A stretch of 64,000 bases of DNA from Paraescarpia echinospica (Eukaryota; Annelida; Polychaeta; Sabellida; Siboglinidae): assembly GCA_020002185.1 (NCBI GenBank), contig CM034532.1:44205326-44269325 (forward strand), read 5' to 3'. Shown piece by piece: positions 48,101 through 62,164 of the stretch. Position 1 is the first letter of the stretch. Every line of letters begins with the position of its first letter. Position numbers and translations under genes: made by a program. The notes below the pieces were generated by a model. That model saw only the letters and a list, made by a program, of their open reading frames with translations, had not been told where the DNA came from and searched no databases.

Positions 48101-51100
48101 AACCATTATTTGAGAAAATATATCTTCGTGGCTTTCTTGACTTATGCATGAATCGCGTTTTATTCAACGTCACCAAAAGTAATCTAAATAACAAATGAGT
48201 TACCATCGCTTGAAATTAGCCACGATGTTTACTGAGCGAGCAATCATAAAGCAAGTTGTTCCACTAACATGCCGTGGCCGAGAGGGACGTGACCATCAGG
48301 GCGTCGAGGTGAGCTCCGGCCATCTCCGTCCTCAGTCTGCTCACTTTGCTCTGCCAATTCTCACCTGCACACAAACGCATATCAATGGTCTTGATGTTCA
48401 CACAAATGCATTCTATAGGTGCGAACTCTGACAGTCTACCCGGAAGTATAACCCGTTTTGAAATAGGCTTACTTTATACAATCATACGGTCTTACGGTGT
48501 TCTGTTGCATTGTCAGCCCTACATGTTTGTATATCTCGGGGTTGGCACCTGTGGAATTCGCACATGCTAGTTGTTATACGAACACACGTTCCCCACACAC
48601 TCATTAAGATACATCGACGACACCCACGCACACACACGCACACACACACGCACACACACACACACACACACATCTTCAACATAAGTGTCTTTTTAACAAC
48701 TACCAAATCCTACTGTAATAACTGCATTGTAAATAATATTTTTTTATTCAAAATACCATTGCAAAACCTTACCGGCGAAACTAAGTGGGTAAATGTAGAC
48801 GGGGTTGTTTAGTCGGGGCGGTCGACCGCTAGTCCAAATATGTTCCACCAGATCCGCCGCCACCTCGACCATCTGAATCATCTTGATGGCCAACATCGAC
48901 TGGTACTTCTGCCAGGACGCTGCAAAATGCATTCCATCAAACTACACTTTTAAAGGAGACAGTGAGTTCCTAGTTTTTCATTTATTAATTAATATAATGT
49001 TCTTATTATCATACTGACTATTTTGAAGGTATACTGCTCAACAAATTGTGTTTAGTAAGCCCGTAACAACGTTCGCAATATAGAAGGTACGACCCCGGAT
49101 GTTCAAATAGTAAACACAATATACAGTTTCAAAACAAGTTTCATTGGCAATACGGCCGCGTCGGGCTGAATTAACTCCAATACTCTTTGGTGTGCGACGA
49201 TTTCCCATTTTCCCCACGTTCATCACAGCAGACTTCCTGCTACAAATTACTACGCCCTCTAATTCTACACATATAGGCCTAGCCATACCTACATTTATGA
49301 AGTCTTCAGTTAGTTCATTGCTAGTTTTGAATGAATGAATGAATGAATGAATTTATTTGGCATAAATACTACAAAGAACAAAGTGCATGTGGTAACAATG
49401 AATGCCAGGACGCCAGTAATAACTAAACTAGTTGAAGCAACTGGACGCCCTAAATACTACATAATAATAATCTACCTGTAGTGAAACATGAAATACATCA
49501 TAAATTTAAAAGAAAAATAAAGAAAAAGAAAAAAAAAAATAATAATTCATTGATGTGAATATATAGTACATATCAACACAATGAAATAATGCACTACTAT
49601 GTATGAATAATACATTTCAATACAGTTTTAGAGTGATAAATTTAATTAAGACAATACATTAAGAAATGATATAGATGCCATTCCTCAAACAGGAATAGCA
49701 GTTTCTTATTAGGCACACCTCGGAATATGAACTTACAATAGTTTTTTTCAGGTTGTGCCTGTGGCGAGACGTCATTTAAATTTAGTATAATCGCTAGGTA
49801 GCGCTACTGTATTTCTATGTTCCCACTAACTTGGCATCGAATAGACAGAAGACAACATTACGTAATGTCAGGAGTCCTTGACCGAGCCTCGTGTAGCGGG
49901 TCTGCATGGAGATGTTCAAATAAACCGTTCGTCTTTATAAAACACGCGTCCGAAGTTACGTTATATATATAACAACGAAACGATACATGGTGTCAGATGT
50001 CCCGTCATATCGTCGGTTAATGTACCAGGATCAGCATGTGTTATTGACGAACTTTGCATTGAAGCACGCAGCTTGCAAAAGTGAACTTTGAACATTTTCG
50101 CCGTGACTGTGAAATCACGCCAACTGACAGTGCAATGCAGACATCGCGGTAGGCTTGTCGAGCGTTGTTGTGACTCGTGCGACAACCAAAGGTACGTGAC
50201 CTTTTGATTCTACTACAACACAGACTGTAGAGCATGGCCGAGTCAAACACAGCCGACACTACCGGGTGTGGGGCAAGTGCAACGGTGATGTTGATACCCC
50301 CCGCAAACATACCATCCCCGCGACCATTGATTATGGACAATAATCTGGCCACAAACTGGAAGCAATGGCGTAAAATATGGCAGCGCTATGAAATAGCTAC
50401 TGGCATATATAAACAAGAAGGCTTAGTTCGCGTCGCCACACTTCTGTCTGTGATAGGAGAGGATGCGGCGAAAGTGTATGACACATTCACTTGGGTGGAC
50501 AGTCAAAATGAACAGTGTGTAACCGATGTGCTAGCGCAGTTTGATAGATATTGTGAGCCACGCACACAAGTGATCTACGAACGGTATCGGTTTAACAACC
50601 GGAACCAGGCGGTCGACGAAACGATATCAGCTTACGTCATGGATCTACGAACCATCGCGAAGAACTGTGCACATGAAGACATCACACCAGACGAGATCAT
50701 CCGCGATCGGCTTGTGTTGGGTTTGCGTGACGACAAGATGCGTGAGCGGCTGTTGCGCATGAATGACCTTACCCTGGAGAAAGCCATCGACATCTGCAAG
50801 GCAGCCGAGCAAACGAGTGCTCAGCTGCAGGTTATGCACGGTGCCACGCAGGATGTCAGCTTCGTCAGGAAACGGCAGACGCGACAAGCAGCCAGCACAC
50901 CACACAGCCGCACACAGCAAAGGTTCACCACACCGAAGCCAAGAGCACCAACGGAGCAGCATCAACCAGACTGCAAGTACTGTGGACGTCGCCATGCTAA
51001 AAGAGAGTGCCCCGCATACGGCCAAACGTGCCGTAAGTGCGGAAAGAAGAACCATTTCCAGTTCAAGTGCAGGACGACGGCGTCAACCGTCCGCACGACC

Positions 51101-54100
51101 AAGGAAATCTTCTACGTCGGTCTTTTATGGAGACAGAGCGTCGAAGGCAGTCATCACAGTGGAAGTTGGATCTCGGAGACCAAGTAGCCGGGTTATGTTC
51201 CAAATGGACACTGGAGCAGAATGCAACGTGCTTCCACGAGAGACGTACTGCAGAGCGACAAGGGACCGCCAAATGAAGAAGCTGCAACACTGTACCCACA
51301 AGTACATCAGGACGTACACTGGAGAAAAGTACCAGATACTTGGTTGGGTGACACTTCCGGTATGGCGACAAGGCAAACAAAGCAATTTGACCTTCAACAT
51401 CACGAACGATGACTTTATGCCACTGTTGTCATTGAAGACCTGCACAGAGATGGGTTTCGTGACGATCAACGATAGCGACAGAAACGTGCACGCAGTGAGC
51501 GACACGCCAGGAACGAGCGTGTCGTCAGGCTACAGTGACAGTCCACATCCAGCCCCACGATCATCGCTGAGGAAAGCGGTGCGAGCAGCAGTGAAAGAAA
51601 AAAACGATCTACTCACAGAGTTTAAAGATGTCTTTGAAGGTCTGTGCGAGCTGCCTGGCGAATACCACATTGTCACAGACGAGAGTGTTGCACCCGTGAT
51701 ACACCCACCTCGTCGTGTGCCAGTGCCGTTGAGAGCGAGAATCAAGGAGAAACTTGATGAGATGGTGCAGCGAGGAATCATCAAGCCAGTCACCGACCCT
51801 ACAGCTTGGGTGTCGAGCATGCTTGTTGTCGTCAAGCCCGATAAGTTGAGGATCTGTATCGACCCAAGAGACTTAAACCGAGCGATCTGTCGCGAGCACT
51901 ACCAGATGCCGACGATCGAGGAGATCGCGACACGTCTGACTGATGCAAAGAAGTTCAGCGTATTCGATGCCAAGGAGGGATTCTGGCAGAAGCGTCTGGA
52001 CGAGGAGTCGAGCTTCAAAACGACTTTCAACTCGCCCTTCGGAAGGTTTCGTTGGACACGCATGCCTTTCGGAATAAGCTCAGCGCCGGAAGTCTGGCAG
52101 AGAACGATGCACGAATTCGTTGAAGACCTTGACGGAATAGAGGTCATCGCAGACGATTTTCTAATAGCGGGATTCGGCAAGACGGAGCAAGAGGTAAATC
52201 AGAGTCTAGAAGACAATGAGCGCGCATTCTTCGAGAAGTGCCGAGCATGGAAGCTGAAGCTGAACCGCAGCAAAGTGAAGCGAGGACAAGCAAGCGTCCC
52301 CTTCATGGGTCACATACTGACGCCGGACGGCCTGAAACCCGATCCAAAGAAGATATTGGCAATCGGAGAGATGCCGGAGCCAGGCGATGTGACCGCTCTG
52401 AAGAGATTTCTAGGCATGGTGAACTACTTGTCTAAGTACCTGCCACGACTCTCGGAGATGACTGAACCTCTGAGGAGACTTGATGACAAAGACGCAGAGT
52501 TCAACTGGACAAACTCGCACACAGCAGCGATTGATGCCATTAAGCAGCTTGTCACCAAAGCACCATTATTGCGCTACTATGACGTCAAGCAACCGGTCAC
52601 GATCCAGTGTGATTCGAGCGGACGTGGTCTGGGAGCCGTGTTAATGCAGAACGGACAGCCAGTCTCGTATGCTTCGCGGGCTCTGACCGACACAGAGACA
52701 CGTTACGCACAAATAGAGAAAGAACTATTAGCAATCGTGTGGTCGTGTGACAAGTTCGATCAGTACATCTATGGGCGAGACGTGGTCACCATTGAAACAG
52801 ATCACGAACCGCTGAAGACAGTATTCAAGAAAGAGATTCACAAGTCACCGAAGAGGCTACAGCGCATGTGTCTCGCTCTACAGAAGTACAACCTAGATGT
52901 ACAGTACAAGCGAGGTCCACTAATGTATATCGCCGACACTCTCAGCCGCGCCTACAGAGACACAACAGAGGGCGGCCAGCATGAGAACTGTGAGATTCGC
53001 GCACTAGAATCAGTGAGCCACGAGAACATCTCGGTAACCAAGACGAAACGAGACGAGTTCAGGGAGAAAGTGGCCGCAGACGAAGAAACTCGGGCGCTGA
53101 TCAAGATCATACGACAGGGATGGCCTGCGAGAAGAGAATGTCCGCAAGCAACATCGCCATATTATGACGAGCGCAGCAGCTTGGTTGAAGCCGAAGGACT
53201 AGTGTTTCGAGGCGAGCAGCTGGTCGTTCCGAGGTCACTGAGAAAGGATATGCTGCAGCAGATACACAGCAGCCACATTGGAATGGGAGGATGCGTTCGA
53301 CGAGCCAGAAAGTGCTGTACTGGCCGGGGATGAGTGCTGACGTCAGAGACTATGTGTCCAGATGCAGCACTTGTCAGACATCCACGCCACAGCAGTGTCG
53401 TGAGCCCCTGCATCCACACGAACTGCCATCTCGTCCGTGGGAGAAGTTAGGAGGAGATCTGTTTGAGTTCAACGGGCAGTCGTTCATCATCATAGTCGAT
53501 TACTGGTCCAATTACTTCGAGGTAGCGGAGTTACACAAGAAAACGTCACGGTCTGTAATAAACCAGTTAAAAGTGCAATTCGCTCGACATGGAATACCTT
53601 CTGTTTTGATGACAGACAACGGACCGGAATTCGCAAGTGAAGACTTCAAGGAATTTGTGAAACTATGGAAGATCAAGCACATCACTTCTAGCCCGAGGTT
53701 TCCACAATCGAACGGCAAAGCGGAAAACGCGGTGAAGACATGTAAAGCACTCTTCAAGAAAGCACGAGAAGACCACAAAGACCCACTGCTAGCGCTGCTA
53801 GACTGGAGGAACACCCCGAGCGAGTATATCAGAATGTCGCCGGTACAACGGCTGATGGGAAGGCGTACAAGGACCCTCCTGCCGACAACTGAGGAGCTAT
53901 TACGCCCAGCGATACCACCTTCAACAGAAGAGAAGCTGGCCTCACAGAAGGAAGCTCAGACAAAACACTACAACCGAGACACGAAGAAGCTCACGGAGCT
54001 ACACGCTGGTGACAACATCCGAATGAGGTTACCAGGTGATCGACGCTGGTCACTGGGGCTTTGTCGCCGTGTATTGGGACACAGATCCTACGAGGTTGAG

Positions 54101-57100
54101 GTGAACGGCGCGCGCTACCGTCGCAACCGTTGTCAACTGCGGTCGACAGCTAAACTGCCAAACATGGACACGGCTATTGATGACATCGAGACGACGCATC
54201 AGGACGAGCCACTTCAGCGAAACCAGACGACCGAACCATCTGACGTGCACTGCGGTCCAGAGTCATACAGCACGCTGCCACGACCCGTGCCGGTACCACA
54301 ACGTCCCATCCGAGTCGGCCCAGGGACACCAAACCAACCTACTCCACCTATACCGATGCTACGAAGATCTACTCGAGATAGAGTTAACCCCAAGTGGCAT
54401 ATAGACTACGAACTGTAGGTGTTATACATTTGTTACCGTTTATCACACTTTACGGACTGTAGCAAGCATAGCAAGTATTCACAGTATACTTCAAGGACAC
54501 TTACTTAATGTCTAGTACATGCGTACATTGTTGAGAAAGGAGATGTGGCAAGATGTCATTTAAATTTAGTATAATCGCTAGGTAGCGCTACTGTATTTCT
54601 ATGTTCCCACTAACTTGGCATCGAATAGACAGAGGACAACATTACGTAATGTCAGGAGTCCTTGACCGAGCCTCGTGTAGCGGGTCTGCATGGAGATGTT
54701 CAAATAAACCGTTCGTCTTTATAAAACACGCGTCCGACGTTACGTTATATATATAACAACGAAACGATACAGTGCCTTCTATTTAATGATAGGTTAAGTA
54801 CATTTGAGACATCCAACAGTATAGTATGCAGTTTGTAGCACAATCCCTTTTTTTATTTCTGTTCGTATCTCACTTAAGTGAATGTTATTGTTTTGCCTGG
54901 TAACATGATTGTGAATTTCATTATTTCTTGTGATAGATGTGAAAAGAAACTTAGGGCATTGTTTTTTTTTTTTTTGTCATACAGTTGAGCACCTTGAATT
55001 ATAAATAGGTCTTCTAACTTGAGTATTCTGTACATTTTGAAGATGGGATATGTATGTGCTATGAATTTGCTTTTGTGAATCAAACGTACTGCTTTCTTTT
55101 GAAGCTTAAATAGTATATTTGTGTTGGTTACATTACCACGATTGTTACTGTACCATGCAAGTATGCCGTAAGACAAATGGGGTTCAATTAATGCATTGTA
55201 TATTTGTTTTAATGTGCATGATTGTAGTACTGGCCTGATTTTGTTAGTTATTGCTAATATTTGGGAAATTTGTTTGCATTTTAGTTAACCGTTACAACAT
55301 TGTACACTCCGATTAAACACTCAATTACGATATATTACTTTAGCTGCATCTCGATAACGCCGGATACAGACCCACTCGGTAGTGTAACTCGAGGACAGTT
55401 TCTCACCTAACGACACCAGCCTCGGGTCAGCGCCAACCTTGGCACCAGGTGGCAGTACGTGCAGCAGCCATGTTGCCAAGTCCAGGTTCCCTTCCGCTGA
55501 AGAGATTCAAAATATTGGAGATCGCATGGGATAGATAACGTAATTGTTGTTGGTAGTTGTTTTAGTAGTTATACGTTTCGTTTTTTTGACAAATATAACT
55601 GATCACACGTGTAACAATTGCTACACATAGGTATCCCGGCTGTGGGAAGTCATGGGCAGAAACCATGGAGGAAGGATTCACCTTTCAGTGCATTGGGTGT
55701 TGGAAGGTGGAGTGTCTGCAGCAGGAGATAGTTAGGTTGACAGATATTGTGAAGGGAATGGAGATGGGAATTAGCAAGGAGGCAGTTCGAATGGAGAGAG
55801 ACGACAGGGAGAGAGGTGAGAATACTGCAAGACTGAAGGAGAATAGCAGTGGCAAGAAAATTGATGAAAGGAGATTGAGAGGAGGGAAGGTGATTGGAGG
55901 GGAAGACATTGGAAAATCGACAACAGAAAACGTGACAAGCGTGAAGGTGACAGGGAAGAAAGTGACCGTAGAGAAGGAGGGAGGGAAGATGGGACGGGAG
56001 AGGAAAGAAGAAAATGAGATGGGACGAAAGATGAAGGGACGAAAGGAAGTGAGAGCAAATGTGATAGAAGAGAAGTCGATAAAAGGGACGCTGACAGGAG
56101 GAAAGGTGACAAGAGAAAAAGCGACAGGAAAGAATGGATCGGAAGAGAATGGGACAGGAGAGAAGACGACAGGGGGGAAAGACAACAACCAGACAGATGC
56201 AAACCGAACAAGGAGCTATTTTAAGGCAGTGATTGAGGGGGCAATGAGGAAAGAGAGGGTGTTTATGGGCGACTCCATTATGAGAAAGACGGACAAGACA
56301 CTGAGCGAGGGGAAAGACGTCGTTGTTTGTCTACCGGGGGCTAGAATTGAACATGTCACTGACAGGGTAGAGAAGGTATTGGGACATGGCAAGGGGGGGT
56401 CTATACTGGTACATGTAGGAACAAATAATGCAGACAGGAAGGGAACAACTGCGATAGTACAGAAGTATAGACAGTTAGTGAGGAAGCTAAAGAAGACAAG
56501 AGTTGAACAGGTTATTCTGTCAGGAATTTTGCGAGTAATGGGAGGAAGGGGGGCAACGTATAGAAACTGCAAGAGGATGGCGATCAACGCACAAGTTCAG
56601 CAGATGTGTGAAGAAGAGGGGGTGGGATTCACAGATTTATGGGGATACTTTGTTGGGAGGGAAGATATGTACATGAGAGATGGCCTCCATCTTAGTTGAA
56701 AGGGGGCAGCAGTTTTCTCAGAGAACCTGCTGCGATCTGCTGACAGTGGGACAGGTTGCATCTATTTAAACTAGATTCGCAGGGGGGACTCACAAAAAAG
56801 CCTGAAAATGAAGGCAAAGATAAAGACAGCACAAATAAATCAGCAAATAATAGTCAGGAAAACTCTTCTGAAGCTGGATATAAATGTGTGTGTTTAAATG
56901 CAAGGAGTATAGTAAACAAAAGAAATGAACTAAACATTATGGTAGAAGATATTGACCCTCATATAATAGGTATAACCGAATCCTGGACCACCACCGATAT
57001 ATCAGATGCCGAATTGGGATTAACAGGATATGTAATGTTTAGAAAAGATAGAATAGGAAGAAAGGGAGGTGGAGTTATTTTATATATTAAAGAATCTATC

Positions 57101-60100
57101 CAGGCTTATGAAATAAAATTAGAAAGAGAAGCAGATTGCGAAGAAGCTGTTTGGTGTAACATAGTTACAGGTAACTCAACGTTAACAGTTGGGTTAGTTT
57201 ATCGAAGTCCAAACATAAGCATAGAAGAGAATGAAAAAATACAAAACACTATAAGGGAAGTAAGCAAACGGGACTGTGTTATTATGGGGGATTTTAACCA
57301 CAGGCATATACAATGGAAATCTCTTCAGAGTATGGGGAGTGAGGACCACAAGTTTTTAGTGTTAGTTCAAGATACTTTCCTTTCTCAACATGTGCTAGAA
57401 CCAACCAGGGGTGAGAATGTGTTAGACATAGTTTTGTCCTCACAGAATGAATTAGTTGACAATGTCAAGATACGTGAGCCACTGGGGAGTAGCGATCACA
57501 ACCAGATACATTTTACCATCATAGTAAAATCAGAAAGGAATAGTAAAAAGCAGTATAGGAGAAATTTCCACAAAGGAAGGTATAAGGACATGAGGAAATA
57601 TTTAGCAAAGATAGACTGGAATAACACCCTGCAAAATAAGACAGCAACAGAATGCTGGAATATATGAAATTAAGTGCATAGTCGACAAATTGGTACCCTT
57701 CAAAAAACAAGGGAAATGGTCCAAAAAGAAACACTTATCGAAAGAAGCCATTAGAAAAATTCAGTATAAACAAATGATGTGGAAGTCATATAGATGTACT
57801 GGAAATGATGAAGACTGCAACAGTTATAAAGAAGCACTTAACCAAGCTACAGCTGAAATTAGAAATTCAAAGAGAAGCTATGAACAACAATTAGCGAGTA
57901 ATATAAAACATGACAGCAAGAGTTGTTATGCATATGTTCGAAGCAAACAGAAAGTTCAAGATAAGGTCGGTCCTCTAGAAGATAGTGCTGGAAATATAAT
58001 ATCAGAGGGATTCTTAATGGCAGAAGACCTGAATGAGTACTTTAGTTCAGTGTTTACCAGAGAGGATATTAGTTCACTGCCAGTACCAGAGGCTAAGTTC
58101 AAGGGGGCAGATTCAGACTATTTAGGACAATTAATTGTAACCCCGGAAATGGTAGCTAAGAAAATAAGGGCTATGAAGGATAATAAATCACCTGGAGTGG
58201 ATGGGATTCCGCCCAAACTACTATTGGAAATTGTAGAACAAATTAGCGTACCGCTTGCAACAGTTTTCAATTTGTCATTAGAAGAGGGAGTGGTTCCTTT
58301 AGAATGGAAAGAGGCAAACATTATACCGTTATTTAAAAAAGGTTCGAGAAACAAGTCAGAGAACTATAGACCAGTGAGTTTAACATCAGTGATTTGCAAA
58401 TTATTAGAAAGATTAATTAAAGATCACATGGTGGATTTTCTTGTTAAACAAAACTTGATCAACCCATCTCAACATGGTTTTTTTAAAGCAAGGTCATGCT
58501 TAACAAATATGTTATGTTTTTTGGAAGACATCACTAAGTGGGTAGATGAGGGATCACCAGTAGATATCGTCTACTTAGATTTTCAAAAAGCTTTCGACAA
58601 AGTACCACATCAAAGATTACTGCTGAAACTAAAGGCCCATGGCATAGGAAATGGAATAATAAACTGGATAGAACAATGGCTGATTGACAGAAGACAACGT
58701 GTAGTAGTTGATGGGGAGGCTTCAAACTGGAAATCGGTATTGAGTGGGGTACCACAGGGATCAGTATTAGGACCTATATTATTCTTAATATATATCAACG
58801 ATTTGGATGATGAAATAACAAGCAAGGTGTTGAAATTTGCGGATGATACAAAAGTGTTTAGAAGGATTAAAAGTGATGGAGATAGACAGCATTTACAAGA
58901 TGATCTTGACAGGTTGATCAAATGGTCTGAAAAGTGTCAAATGCTGTTCAATTTTGGGAAATGTAAATGCCTCCACACAGGACATGGGAACGAAGAGGTA
59001 GAATATACAATGGGGCGTACTGTACTAAGACCTACTGTAAAAGAAAAGGACTTAGGGTTAACCATTAGTGTTGATATGAAGGTTTCAGAGCAGTGCGGAA
59101 TTGCAGCTTCGAAGGGAAATCAAATCCTTGGATTAATTAGGCGAAACATAACTTATAAGGAAAAAGAGCTAATAATACCGCTGTACAAAACAATAGTTAG
59201 GCCTCATTTAGAATATTGTATTCAAGCGTGGAGGCCATATCGCAGGAAGGACATAGATATGCTAGAAAGAGTACAGAGGAGAGCAACTAAAATGATACCA
59301 AAACTGAGGGATCTTAGTTACGAAATACGCCTAAAAAATGCGGTTTAACAACACTAGAGACCAGGAGATTGAGAGGAGATCAGATAGAAGTGTTTAAAAT
59401 ATTGAATGGTTATGAAAATATTGATAGAAATATATTTTTTTCAATTAAGAAAGATAGAAGGACTAGAGGACATGAAGTTACATTAGCAAAGGAGCAGAGT
59501 AGATTAGATATAAGAAAGTTTTCATTTTCACAAAGGACTGTAAATGAATGGAACAGATTATCTGCTGATTGTGTGGATGCTAGTAGCGTGAATATGTTTA
59601 AAAATAAAATCGACACATACCTCAGACGGGCGGGATACACATAGATAAAAGGGTCGGACTCTCGATAAGCCAAAGGGCTTCCTTGTCCACCTGCCACCTA
59701 GAGTTAATTCTCTGGGTGGCAATCTTGTTAAATCTTGTTAAATCCAGTCCGAGAATTAAGACACACGCGCGCCACCTACCGACGGTGATGAGTGTCCACT
59801 GACAGTCCATCTGCTGGTCAGCCTGTGTGTCGTACCGGCCATCAGTCCACAGCGCCGCCCCCAGCCTCGTCACAACGGCCCAGCCTTCACACGAACACAT
59901 GAACTTGTCGTAGAAATAACAACAATCTCAGTGATATCAACGCACACACAAACACACATACTTTTCGTAGAAACAACAGCTTCAGTGACATCATTGCTCA
60001 CACGAACACATGTACTTTTCGTAGAAACAACAGCTTCAGTGACATCATTGCTCACGCGAATACACGTACTTTTCGTAGAAACAACAGTTTCGGTGACATC

Positions 60101-61791
60101 ATTGCTCGCACGAACACACATACTTTTCGTAGAAACAACAGCTTCAGTGACATCATTGCTCACACGAACACATGTACTTTTCGTAGAAACAACAGCTTCG
60201 GTGACATCATTGCTCACGCGAATACACGTACTTTTCGTAGAAACAACAGTTTCAGTGACATCATTGCTCGCACGAACACACATACTTTTCGTAGAAACAA
60301 CAGCTTCAGTGACATCATTGCTCACGCGAATACACGTACTTTTCGTAGAAACAACAGTTTCAGTGACATCATTGCTCACACGAACACATGTACTTTTCGT
60401 AGAAACAACAGCTTCAGTGACATCATTGCTCACGCGAATACACGTACTTTTCGTAGAAACAACAGTTTCAGTGACATCATTGCTCACACGAACACATGTA
60501 CTTTTCGTAGAAACAACAGCTTCAGTGACATCATTGCTCACGCGAATACACGTACTTTTCGAAGAAACAACAGTTTCAGTGACATCATTGCTCACACGAA
60601 CACATGCACTTTTCGTAGAAACAACAGTTTCAGTGACATCATTGCTCGCACGAACACACGTACTTTTCGTAGAAACAACAGTTTCAGTGACATCATTGCT
60701 CACACGAACAAATGTACTTTTCGTAGAAACAACAGTTTCAGTGACATCATTGCTCGCACGAACACACGTATTTTTCGTAGAAACAACAGTTTCAGTGACA
60801 TCATTGCTCACACGAACACACGTACTTTTCGTAGAAACAACAGTTTCAATTACATAATTGCTCACACGAACACACGTACGTTTCGTAGAAACAACAGTTT
60901 TAGTTACATCATTGCTCACACGAACACATGTATTTTTCGTAAAAAAACACAATCTTGGTGACATCAATGCACACACAAACACATGTATTTTTCGTAAAAA
61001 AAAAATCTTGGTGACATCAATGCACACACGAACACACATACGTTTCGTAAAAACAGTCTCGGAGACACCAATGCACACACGAACACACGTACGTTTCGTA
61101 AAAAAACTGTCTCGGAGACATCAATGCAAACACGAACACGCGTACTTTTCGTAGAAAAAATAAACGCCCCAGTGACACAAATGCTCACATAAACATGAAC
61201 ATTAAAAATAACAGTCTCAGTAACATCAATGCATACACGAACACAAACATACACTCGCAATCATCGCATAAACAGCAACAGCCTTAATGACGCCAAAGCA
61301 CACGTTTACACGAACACATATCACGAGTGACCAAGGATCACGTTCTTGGCAAAATGTATTATTATTTATTAGTTTGCCAAGAACACGCTGATATAAGTGT
61401 GTGTGTGTGTGTACGTGTGTGTGTACGTGTGTGCGTGTATGCGTGTGTGCGTGCGTCTGTGTCGCTTAAATACGTATTTGACGCTCTTTACATTGCTTTT
61501 ATATTTGTTTTACGTTTTTCTGACAATCAAACACTCCACAAGAATTTCCCTGCAAGGGACAATAAAGTACTACAGGAACTGTCATTGTCGTGAGGAAGCG
61601 GATCGTACAGTTGCATACCATTGGAGCCGCTGAAGCCGCTGATGTACTTGAGTCTGTTGTCAGCATCGGCGCCGCCACTCTACGGTATAGAGTACTGGTC
61701 GTTAGCGACTAATGTATTTTTCCGATCTCTCGTCGGTGCTAATTTATCGGTGATGTTTATGAGAAAGCGAGAGCGAGGGGGGGGAGAAGGA

Positions 61792-61869
<78 letters not shown>

Positions 61870-61998
61870 GGAGAAAGGTAGTTAGGTAGTTAGGTAGATA
61901 GAGAGACAGACAGACAGACAGGCAGACAGACAGGCAGACAGACATACATACATACAGACAGACAGACATATAGATAGATAGATACATGTATAGATAGA

Positions 61999-62042
<44 letters not shown>

Positions 62043-62131
62043 TAGACAGCTAGACAGTTGGACAGATAGTCTGATAGACAGGTAGACAGATATACTGATA
62101 GGCAGATATATATATATATAGACAGATAGAT

Positions 62132-62164
<33 letters not shown>

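Larger units (their letters stand above)
49760..54771 (+). mobile_element. Ty3/Gypsy LTR retrotransposon (possibly Mag-like), near complete, with a frame break in pol
   Basis: Two 228-bp LTRs (49760-49987 and 54544-54771), TGT...ACA ends, differing at 4 positions by eye. Both flanks carry GTGCC (49755-49759; 54772-54776), a 5-bp target duplication. A primer-binding site begins TGGTGTCAGA directly after the left LTR; a purine-rich tract GAGAAAGGAGA precedes the right LTR. Domain order gag, protease, RT, RNase H, integrase is that of Ty3/Gypsy. A frame break inside integrase (near 53290-53310) indicates this copy is not autonomous. It lies antisense to XPNPEP2 in intron 4. Confidence 0.96.
49328..55290 (-). 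mobile_element. Older LINE fragment on the minus strand, split by the Gypsy insertion
   Basis: Right part, minus strand 55176-54874: [14 protein letters not shown] then [17 protein letters not shown], a LINE RT C-terminal pattern (YG...W.........LQKKA.R.I). Left part 49328-49759 is AT-rich and ends in a GAAT repeat, plausible as the LINE 3' UTR with microsatellite tail. The LTR element at 49760-54771 interrupts it with a 5-bp duplication. The extent of the left part is inferred. Confidence 0.6.
55631..59749 (+). mobile_element. CR1-like LINE copy B (nearly intact, 5' truncated)
   Basis: Starts within ORF1 relative to copy A and runs through endonuclease and RT to the same 3' end, GGCAATCTTGTTAAATC, where CTTGTTAAAT is present in two tandem copies in place of a poly(A) tail, as in CR1-type elements. 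ORF1 is a long open frame; ORF2 has two frame breaks (about 57660 and about 59335). It lies antisense to XPNPEP2, with its 3' end 30 bp from exon 3. Confidence 0.93.

Noticed and set aside
59870..61078. 402-residue minus-strand and 308-residue plus-strand repeat frames
   Set aside because: Produced by the 54-bp array; the minus frame enters exon 3 out of phase and stops after KAGPL.
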